Shown here piece after piece: positions 57,113 to 64,000 of a stretch of 64,000 nucleotides of DNA. Made by a program: the position numbers and the translations under genes. Location of the stretch: assembly GCA_037367405.1 (NCBI GenBank), contig JAZKJV010000089.1, positions 62,001 to 126,000 of the forward strand. Reading direction: 5' to 3'. The stretch comes from Ottelia alismoides. Its lineage: Eukaryota > Streptophyta > Magnoliopsida > Alismatales > Hydrocharitaceae. Below the pieces are notes generated by a model. The model had not been told where the DNA came from. It saw only the letters and a list, made by a program, of their open reading frames with translations, and did not search any database. Positions within the stretch are counted from its first letter, which is position 1. Each line of letters starts with the position of its first letter.

Positions 57113-58852
57113 GGTATGTTCTGAAGACATTATTATTGATGGATCTGATGATGTTTCTGAGCATGATGTGTTACAGAGGACGGACGAGGATACAGCTGAT
57201 TTAGATGTTCCTATTGCTATACGAAAATCGAAAAAGAGTTGCGTGTCATATCCTTTAGCAGCTTCTGTGTCGTTTGATCGACTAACTGGAGATTTCAGGA
57301 ACTTTGCAGTCGCATTGTCAGCTGTAGCTATTCCCCGAAATTATCAAGACGCTCTGAAGGATAGTAGGTGGCGTCGAGCAATGGAGGAAGAAATGGCAGC
57401 ACTCCAATCTAGAAGAACGTGGAGTTTGGTTCCTATACCTGTTGATGTGTCACCTGTGAGCTGCAAGTGGGTATTTACAGTCAAGCAGAAGCATATGGCA
57501 GTATTGACAGATACAAGGCTCGCCTTGTTGCTCGTGGCTTTACACAGACATACGGGGTGGACTACATTGATACATTTTCGCCAGTGGCACTCTACGGATT
57601 CTGCTGTCAGTTGTGGTTACTCGTGAGTGGCCTCTTTATCAGTTGGATGTGAAGAATGCCTTCTTATATGGTGATCTACAGGAGGAAGTCTACATGAAAC
57701 AGCCACCTAGTTTTGCTGTTGAGGGGGAGTGTTCCAAGGTGTGCAGACTTCATAAGGCTATCTATGGCCTTAAACAGAGTCCCAGATAGTGGTTTCAGAA
57801 GCTCTCAGACCTCTTTGAAAAACAGGGATACAAACGTTCTAATGCTGATCATTCCTTGTTTGTACAGAAGACTTCCAGAGGCACTATTGCAATCATGGTT
57901 TATGTAGATGACATCTTAATTTCAGGTGATGATGTACAAGGAATAAAGGAGGCGAAAGAGATGCTGGGTCGCGAATTTGTTACCAAGGACGTCGGAGTTC
58001 TTAGATATTTTCTGGGGCTGGAGTTCGCCAGAAATCCATATGGGCTAGTAATGTCTCAGAGAAAGTATGTTACTGACCTGTTGAGTGAAACAGGAATGCT
58101 TGGTTGCCGACCTGCTACCACACCAATGGACCCTAGTATGAAGCTATATGATGATGATACGGAGGAGGTGGATAAGAAGATACAGAGAACTTGTGGGCAA
58201 ACTTCTGTATGTCACTATCACTAGGCCCGATAAATCCTTTGCAGTAAGTCGAGTGAGCCAGTTCATGGAGCAACCACGCCAGGTTCATATGGATGCCATA
58301 CAGATGATACTCAAGTACCTCAAGTCATCTCCAGGTGCGGGTTTGTTGTTCAAGAAAGGCAAAGCGATCTCTATCTCAGCATGTGCAGATGCAGATTATG
58401 CAGGGTGTACCAAGGACAGGAAATCTACGTCGGGGTTTGTTGTATATGTTGGAGATTCCCTAATCTCATGGAAGAGCAAGAAGCAAACTGTGGTAGCAAG
58501 GTCTAGTACTGAATCTGAATATAGGGCTATGGCCCAGGTTAGCACAGAAATGATGTGGGTAAAGGCTGTGCTTACAGATTTACATATAGAAGTTCCACTT
58601 CCTATGGCTTTAGAATGTGACAATCAGGTGGCCTTGTTCATTGCAAACAATCCAGCATTCCATGAACGAACCAAGCACATTGAAGTTGACTGTCACTTTA
58701 TACATGATATGATCCAGAAGGGATTCATTGCTACATCCCATGTCAGTTCAGAGAATCAAACTGCAGATATCTTCATCAAGGCATTACTACGAGGCCCGTT
58801 CCAGAAGTATGCATCCAAGCTGAGCATGATTGATATCTATGCTCCATCTTGA
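57113..58852 (+). pseudogene. Copia reverse transcriptase and RNase H, frameshifted
   Basis: The reverse transcriptase starts around 57340 (ALKDSRWRRAMEEEM) and slips frame near 57480-57600. A TAG follows near 57787 inside SPR-WFQKL. YVDDILISGDD at about 57901 is the intact catalytic motif. After another slip near 58190, RNase H is readable to the end (ADADYAGCTKDRKSTSG, ARSSTESEYRAM). The final stop lies at the polypurine tract. Confidence 0.88.
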
Positions 58853-58859
58853 GGGGGAG
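58851..58859 (+). other. Polypurine tract of Copia element
   Basis: GAGGGGGAG directly before the 3' LTR. Confidence 0.92.
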
Positions 58860-59003
58860 TGTTGACATATATTATTTACTTATGTACTCTTTAGTTATTT
58901 CCAGTTCATGCCGTACTCTTTATGTAATTTACCCATAGGCTACTCTTCTATATAAGAGAGCCTAGGGCTGATGGAATAAACATGCTCTTTATTTTCCCCA
59001 ACA
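58860..59003 (+). repeat. 3' LTR of Copia element (144 bp)
   Basis: Direct repeat of 53872-54015. Followed by the AGATG duplication. Confidence 0.95.
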
Positions 59004-60660
59004 AGATGCATTAAGGACGAAAGGTCGCGTGTTTGTTACTCAGAAGGATATAAAGACTAGAAGGGAGCAGTGCTTCCATAAACTTTTCAATTGGGAAGGA
59101 AATAGAGATATCACTTTGGGTGATCTAGCTAGTTGTGAAAGTTACTTGAATCGCGCAAGCTATAGACGAATACAAAGGAAGGAAGTAGAGGAGGTTTTGA
59201 AGGTTATGAGACCTGGGAAAGGTATAGGACCGAATGACATCCTTGTAGAAGTATGGAGAGTTTTAGGTGAGCATGGTTTGACTTGGCTTATGAATCTATT
59301 CAATGTTATTTGGTGAAGCAAGAAAATGCCTGAAGATTGGAAGAGTATCGTGGTGTCTCTTTATAAGAACAAATGAGACATTGAAAATTAATCGAATTAC
59401 AGAGGTATCAAGCTAATGAATCACACTATGAAAATTTGGAAATGTATGATGGAAAGAAGGTTGAGGAAAGTTTCCAAAGTAAAAGGAAATCAATTCGGAT
59501 TCATGCCAGGTCGCTCTGAAGCCATCTACTTGCTGAGGAGAACAACGGAGATTTAAAGAGCTATAATGAAACTCCATATGATCTTTATTGATTTGGAGAA
59601 GGCTTATGATTCTGTCCCACGAGAGAAATTATGGAGAGTTTTGGAGAAGAGACAAGTACATGTCCTATATATTAACCTCATAAAGGATATGTATGATAGG
59701 GCTTTATCTTATGTAAGGACCCCATCTGGGAAGACTGACTATTTTAACATCAACATTGGTTTACATCAAGGTCCAACTTTATGTTCAGTTCTTTTTACTT
59801 TGTTTATGGGCGAGTTGACAAGACACATTCGGGATGAGTTACCTTGGTGTATGTTATTTGCTAATGATATTGTGTTGATTGACGAGACTAGAGATGGAGT
59901 AAATGAGAAGCTTGAGGTCTAGAGACATGCATTGGAGACTAAAGGAATTCGTATAAGTGGGGTTAAGACGGAATATATGGAGTGCACCTTTGATGGAAAC
60001 AATGGTGAAGGAATCGAGGTGAAGATTGGTGACGATAACATTCAGAAGAGAGATTCTTTTAGATATCTGGGATCTATTTTGCAACATGATGGGAAAACTG
60101 ATGGAGATGTTACTAATAGAATAAACACAGACTGGCTAAAGTGGAGAGCAGCCTCTGTTGTTCTCTGTGATAAGAAAATTCCTTTAAAATTAAAGGAAAG
60201 TTTTACAAAGCAATTGTGAGACCTGTTATGCTCTATGGATCTGAATGTTGGCCTGTGAACTATAGACATGTGAGAGAATGGTTGTAGCAGAAATGAAAAT
60301 GCTAAGATGGATGTGTGGACACACACGTAAAGATCGTATTCGGAATGATGCAATCAGAAAGAAAGTTGGTGTAGCTCCGATCGAGGATAAGATGCGAGAA
60401 AACCGCTTAAGATGGTTTGGACATTTGCAAAGAAGGTCAGTTGAAGCACCAGTTAGGATATGCAAGTGTTGGGATGTTGAGTCGGCTAAGAGAGGGCGAG
60501 GACGGCCCAAGAAGTGTTGGAAAGAGACTATACGAAGGGATCTTAGTTTTTTGGATATAAGCTCGAGATTGACCCAAGATAGATCTGAATGGAGGCGAAG
60601 ATCCATGTAGCCGGCCCTACTTAATTATGGGAAAAGGCTTTGTTGTAGTTGTTGTTGTGA
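59004..60660 (+). mobile_element. RTE-type LINE copy B, 3' part (reverse transcriptase and tail)
   Basis: It continues the LINE after the Copia insertion. The reverse transcriptase is readable in pieces: GIGPNDILVEVWR, SIVVSLYKN, MIFIDLEKAYDSVPREKLWR, and GLHQGPTLCSVLFTLFM. The catalytic box reads FANDIVLI, where F/Y-ADD is expected, so one catalytic Asp is Asn. The C-terminal part has YGSECWP, RMCGHTRKDRIRNDAIRKK and a GRPKKCWKETIRRDL tail motif typical of plant RTE elements. The 3' end is CCCTACTTAATTATGGGAAA, then a GTTGTAGTTGTTGTTGTG tail. Stops near 59313, 59374 and 59920 make it inactive. Confidence 0.87.
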
Positions 60661-60752
60661 TTTCAGTTTCATAATTTTCTTTAATGTAAAGTTAAAGTTA
60701 GATGCATGCATTCAACCGGTACTTTTATATTGTTAGTTAATGAATATACACA

Positions 60753-60761
60753 TATAGATAT
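60753..60761. repeat. 9-bp target duplication TATAGATAT, left copy
   Basis: Exactly repeated at 62157-62165. Nine bases is the hallmark of Mutator-like transposases. Confidence 0.92.
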
Positions 60762-61671
60762 GGGATTTTTACCCGGCAGACCCTGGAATCTTTTGCAATT
60801 ACCGCTACGACCTTTGAAACATCGTAATTCCTCCCTCGACCCCGTAAACTTGCTCCGTCTTACCCCATGAACCCTATCGTTAAATTGACACATATAGAGT
60901 TAACTTCCGTAGGTTAAAAATGATTTAATCTAACCAATAATGATCGGACGACTAGAATTAACCAATGGAGAGGGCCCTCGTTGATGAGATCTCCTTGCTC
61001 CTGGGAAGATCTCGCGGGTGGCCTGCTGGAGAGGGGCTCGAGCAGGGGGAGGGCGTGGGTGGGGTGCGGGGTTGGGGGACTCCGGGAGGCGGTGGGAGCG
61101 GGGAGGGTTTCGCATGTGCAGGCGGCGGGCCGCATCGAGCAGGGGGATGATCGAGAGGCGGGGGGCTTCGCAAGTGGAGGCCCGGAGGGCTCTTTGAGCG
61201 GAAGTGGGCGGAAGGGTGGGGCTTCAACAGCGCGAGCAAGGGAGGTCGGGGGAGGGGGGTGCGCAGGTGGAGGGTTGCGCGGTCGGGGGGGCCTTCGATG
61301 CGGGGGTGGGCTTCGACCGGGCGACAGTCGAGCAGGGGGGGCTTTCGCATGGGAGGAGGCAAGCGGGGGGGGGGGGGGTGTTGTGGGGGGAGGTCCGGCC
61401 AGCGGGTGGCTTCACAGGTGGCCGCGCGGGGGTTGGTGCAGGGGAGGTGGCTGCGCGGTCGGGGGGCCTTCGATGCGGGGGTGGGCTTCGATCGGGCGAC
61501 AGTCGAGCAGGGGGGGGCTTTCGCATGGGAGGAGGCAAGGCGCGGGGGGGGGGGGGGGGGGGGGGTCGAGCAGGGGAGGTCCGGCCAGCAGGTGGCTTCA
61601 AAGGTGGCCGTGCGGGGGTTGGGTGCAGGGGAGGTGGTTGCGCGGTCGGGCGGCAGTCGAGCAGGAGAGGT

Positions 61672-61704
<33 letters not shown>

Positions 61705-62156
61705 CTTTGAGCAGGAGAGGCAGCAGGAACGACGACGGTAGGGGAGTTGTGGGGGGAGGTCGAGCAGGGGAGGTCCGGCCAGCGGGTGGCTTCGCAGGTG
61801 GCCGCGCGGGGGTTGGGTGCAGGGGAGGTAACCGGGGGAGGGGGGGTTCGCATGGGAGGAGGCCGGGCCGGCGGGGGGAGGGGGGGTCGAGGTCGAGCAG
61901 GGGAGGTCCGGTTGCAGGTGGCCTGCGTGCGATGAGGGAGTGGCACGTATGGTAAATTTGATAAATAAAATGGGTATAATGTAAAGGAAGATAACAGAAT
62001 CTGGTTAGTTTTAACGGTCAAATGGATGGGAGATAACCACAGGGTCTATAGGATAAAGGTTAACAAGTTTACGGGGTCGAGGGAGGAATTACGATGTTTC
62101 AAAGGTTGTAGCGGTAATTGCAAAAGATTCCAGGGGTCTGTCGGGTAAAAAATCCC
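60762..62156. mobile_element. Non-autonomous Mutator-like element 2 (1395 bp)
   Basis: Terminal inverted repeats of about 92 bp (60762-60852 and 62064-62156) differ at only a few positions. They start GGGATTTTTACCCGGCAGAC and contain GCAATTACCGCTACGACC. The core (60960-61930) is GC-rich with imperfect tandem units of about 175-195 bp (landmark AGGTCCGGCCAGC at 61391, 61577 and 61771) and two long G runs (61544-61565 and 61673-61704, the latter 32 G). There is no transposase. Long frames in the core on both strands are repeats without stops, not credible genes. It lies in the giant intron of the TAPT1-like gene. Confidence 0.9.
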
Positions 62157-62165
62157 TATAGATAT
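62157..62165. repeat. 9-bp target duplication TATAGATAT, right copy
   Basis: Exact partner of 60753-60761. Confidence 0.92.
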
Positions 62166-62676
62166 ATAAGATCATATGTATTAGACATATATTTTATATT
62201 TAAAATAATTAAACATATCAAACTGAATATCTCCAATTATGCACTTGAAGACTATTTTATTCATTATGCGGCGATCATTCCGACTTAATGCAAAACATTA
62301 ACTTCAGCACTTCTGCATCACTGGTATTATTAAAAATCATATATGATAATACTATTACCACAACTCATGTTTCCTTCAATAAGAAATGACACTAGCCCAA
62401 TAATTAAAGTAAGTTGTGAATAATAAGCCTACAGCATATACGACACTTTGATCAATCCATGAAATAAATGGAAAATATTACAGATGCTTCGAGACATGCA
62501 TAAATATAGTCATGACAATATGCAAACACTTCAAGACAAAAACAAAAATATTAGTTCCCGTTCTTGATTTGTACATTCTTCAGTCTCGAAGATAACAGCT
62601 GGGTCCAAGTTCCATTAGATGGCTAAGTTGCTAAATATGAATACCAAGTAAAAAACTAAAAGAGCACAAGGCTTAC
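62166..62676. other. Intron sequence next to the donor site
   Basis: A/T-rich with no element recognised. It ends at the GTAAGC donor (minus strand) of the exon at 62677. Confidence 0.6.
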
Positions 62677-62820
62677 CATAATATACTAGACTGTGCAAGT
62701 TTTCCTTGCTAACCTTTTTGAATACATTGCTTTTTATTTCCGCAAAGTTGTTCGACACAAGCAGAGCAAATAGATTGTTGTTGTGGGAAATAATGCACGT
62801 AGACAAAGTTATGGCCTGAG
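62677..62820 (-). CDS. TAPT1/POD1-like protein, exon upstream of the giant intron
   Basis: It encodes QAITLSTCIISHNNNLFALL and then VSNNFAEIKSNVFKKVSKEN and LHSLVYY. This is the family core around A-ITLS-CI-AHNNALLALLVSNNF-EIKS-VFK. The donor is GTAAGC after 62677. The acceptor is most simply TTATTAG before 62820, but sequence just upstream also reads ILLA in frame, as in relatives, so the 5' edge is less certain. The last base joins to 45822 in phase. Confidence 0.88.
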
Positions 62821-63045
62821 CTAATAAGATATAAGCATGGACGAGTGAGATTAGTCAAGGAAAGGCCACACAAAAAATAAAAAAAAAACACAATGCATTT
62901 AATCACCCTCATCATGGGCCGCATAATTTTAGTAGAAAAACATGGCCAAATTAAAAAATATTAAAGAGGTTTAGTAGGGTATAAAATAAAATGTATATAA
63001 AACTTTGTTGATCCAAATAGTATGCACACAGGAATATTATTTCAC

Positions 63046-63229
63046 AGTAGATAGTAAAAAGGAAGCTTTTAAGGATATTGAATGCAATAACAGTTATTGT
63101 TTGGTCAAGAAGGAATCTCATCAGCTCAAATGCCAAGTTATCAGATGAGCAATATGCAAGTCCCTCCGCAGAACTAAACAGAACTTGCAAGACATCTTCT
63201 GAAAAGGACTGGAGAAGCTTGTCAAAAAC
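63046..63229 (-). CDS. TAPT1/POD1-like protein, exon
   Basis: It encodes VFDKLLQSFSEDVLQVLFSS, AEGLAYCSSDNLAFELMRFL and LDQTITVIAFN. It matches the relatives' FDKLCQSFGEDVLQTLFNTAEGLA. The acceptor GGCAG before 63229 is clear. The 3' edge at 63046 uses a weak GTGAAA donor chosen because it keeps phase with the next exon. It gives two or three more residues than relatives, so this edge may be wrong. Confidence 0.82.
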
Positions 63230-63303
63230 CTGCCATGATCATTCATTCATGTATCAGACAATCAGTATCAGCCATGTGCCAACTTAAACAGCTACCGGCT
63301 TAC

Positions 63304-63377
63304 CTCTAATACATTGTAGACTACATACAACTTAAGTGTCCCTTGTCCCCTTATAATGTGATATATCAAACTAATAT
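63304..63377 (-). CDS. TAPT1/POD1-like protein, exon
   Basis: It encodes DISLIYHIIRGQGTLKLYVV then YNVLE, almost identical to the family signature DISLIYH-IRGQGTIKLYVVYNVLE. The acceptor TTTTCAG and donor GTAAGC are canonical. The first codon is split with the exon at 63510 (G + AT). Confidence 0.93.
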
Positions 63378-63509
63378 CTGAAAAGGTCAAAAAATTCACC
63401 AATGTTAGGAAAAAAATTAGTTTGAGACACTTCGCCACAAGCTCCCAAGAGAGTTTAGCATGAATGAAAATCAAGATGAAGAAAAGCATAACCAAAGTGT
63501 TCCTTTCAC

Positions 63510-63594
63510 CTGTTAAATGCAAAGTAGTTATTCCACATGCCAGTACAATGAAGCAACCAAAGTCTGAGATAGCTGCAGCATCTGGTCTTCGAAA
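63510..63594 (-). CDS. TAPT1/POD1-like protein, exon
   Basis: It encodes FRRPDAAAISDFGCFIVLAC then GITTLHLT, matching F-RPSAAELSDF-CFIVLACG in relatives. The acceptor GGCAG lies before 63594 and the donor GTGAAA after 63510. It is the most upstream exon that can be called with confidence. Confidence 0.88.
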
Positions 63595-64000
63595 CTGCCT
63601 GGACAAAGTATTCTAGATCAAGGACTGTATATCGAATGATGATGCAAGGTTTTCAAACAGGTAAATGAAATTAAGAATACATTCATCGGGACTATAATCA
63701 TTAAAATATCTGCATGGGCAAAAACGGAGTCTATGATGGTTACCAACATCTTCATAAAACGCGTTGACAATGAAACAGCACTTATTTCTTTGCTCTGAAG
63801 GATTTTTCACATTTTCTGAAAGGAAAAAAAAACGCTTACCATTAAGGTAAGGGCCCAAAAACTTCTCCGCCCACAAGATTACAAGTACAAGGCAAACAGA
63901 CAAGCAAAATTACAAGGACTAGGTCTCCAGCCAAAGCTTGACATGCTCTATCACATTCTCTACATTAAATCCATTATGCCGGAACACCACATCATTTCCA
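63595..64000 (-). other. Upstream part of the TAPT1-like gene, unresolved
   Basis: The minus strand from 63709 (after a good CATGCAG acceptor) reads ILMIIVPMNVFLISFTCLKT. This loosely fits the family stretch before FRRP (LLTVMPIRVLLTFWRLFKT), but no GT donor follows and stops close the frame. It could be a decayed or misread exon. The earlier exons, with the conserved WRCE-L-D-GFFVC segment, are not in the window. Confidence 0.35.

Larger units (their letters stand above)
53872..59003 (+). mobile_element. Ty1/Copia retrotransposon (5.1 kb) inserted in LINE copy B
   Basis: It has 144-bp LTRs at both ends (TGTTGACATA...CCCCAACA), an initiator-Met primer site, gag, protease, integrase, reverse transcriptase and RNase H in Copia order, and a polypurine tract. 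AGATG duplications flank it. The LTRs differ at 5 of 144 positions, so it is clearly older than the inner Athila element. The coding region carries an in-frame stop and several frameshifts, so it cannot move on its own. Confidence 0.96.
45823..62676 (-). other. Giant intron (16,854 bp) of the TAPT1/POD1-like gene
   Basis: The donor GTAAGC at 62676-62671 and the acceptor CCCAG at 45823 bound an interval packed with transposons: a degenerate Copia gag, two RTE LINE copies, one Copia element, two SINE copies, two Mutator-like elements and a MITE. All recognisable coding elements except a short LINE fragment read on the + strand, antisense to the host gene. The first and last about 500 bases of the intron hold no recognised element. 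Confidence 0.88.

Noticed and set aside
60981..62021. Frames of 160-324 codons on both strands in the GC-rich core
   Set aside because: Same cause: tandem G-rich repeats and poly-G runs. No conserved protein and overlapping frames on all strands.

Overview
This window is nuclear DNA from a flowering plant. The evidence is intron-split host genes with plant homologues, Athila-type Ty3/Gypsy elements primed by tRNA-Asp, Ty1/Copia elements primed by initiator tRNA-Met, RTE-type LINEs with a TTG-rich tail, MITEs and Mutator-like elements. The GC-rich BAP31-like gene would fit a monocot, but the species cannot be fixed from the sequence. There is no sign of bacterial, organellar or CRISPR sequence.

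Layout. (1) 1-31.6 kb is a three-layer nest of Athila-lineage Gypsy elements. A young, apparently full-length element on the + strand (4596-22436) has 3.67-kb LTRs, a 2289-codon gag-pol frame and CCCAT target duplications. It sits inside the gag of an older, decayed Athila element on the - strand (1-4595 and 22437-29298), which leaves the window on the left. That element abuts, and probably interrupts, a still older LTR (29299-31615). (2) 32.4-36.1 kb is a tandem satellite of about 17 monomers of about 219 bp. (3) 36.2-40.8 kb is a graveyard: a possible non-autonomous LTR element, a MITE, and a Copia remnant whose CAAAT target duplication is still visible. (4) 41.5-41.9 kb is an intact BAP31-like ER membrane protein gene on the - strand, with a foldback element of about 420 bp just upstream. 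(5) 44.5 kb to the right edge holds the 3' part of a TAPT1/POD1-like gene on the - strand. Exons are recognisable on both sides of a 16.85-kb intron (45823-62676).

That intron is itself a transposon nest. It contains a degenerate Copia gag carrying an RTE LINE copy, an inverted MITE, and tRNA-derived SINE copies (one with an RTE-like 3' end and a 15-bp target duplication). It also holds two Mutator-like elements with GC-rich tandem-repeat cores (one with a perfect 9-bp target duplication) and a second RTE LINE split by a 5.1-kb Copia element (AGATG duplication).

The only genes that look alive are the two host genes and the gag-pol of the young Athila element. Everything else coding is broken by stops, frameshifts or deletions. 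The most unusual observations are the giant nested intron, the repeated hairpin-plus-polypurine modules in the 3' region of the young Athila element, its protease motif reading DRG, the SINE/RTE tail sharing, and a recurring T/A-TTGCA...CCCTG phrase in the Athila LTRs that partly recurs in the Mutator-like TIRs.
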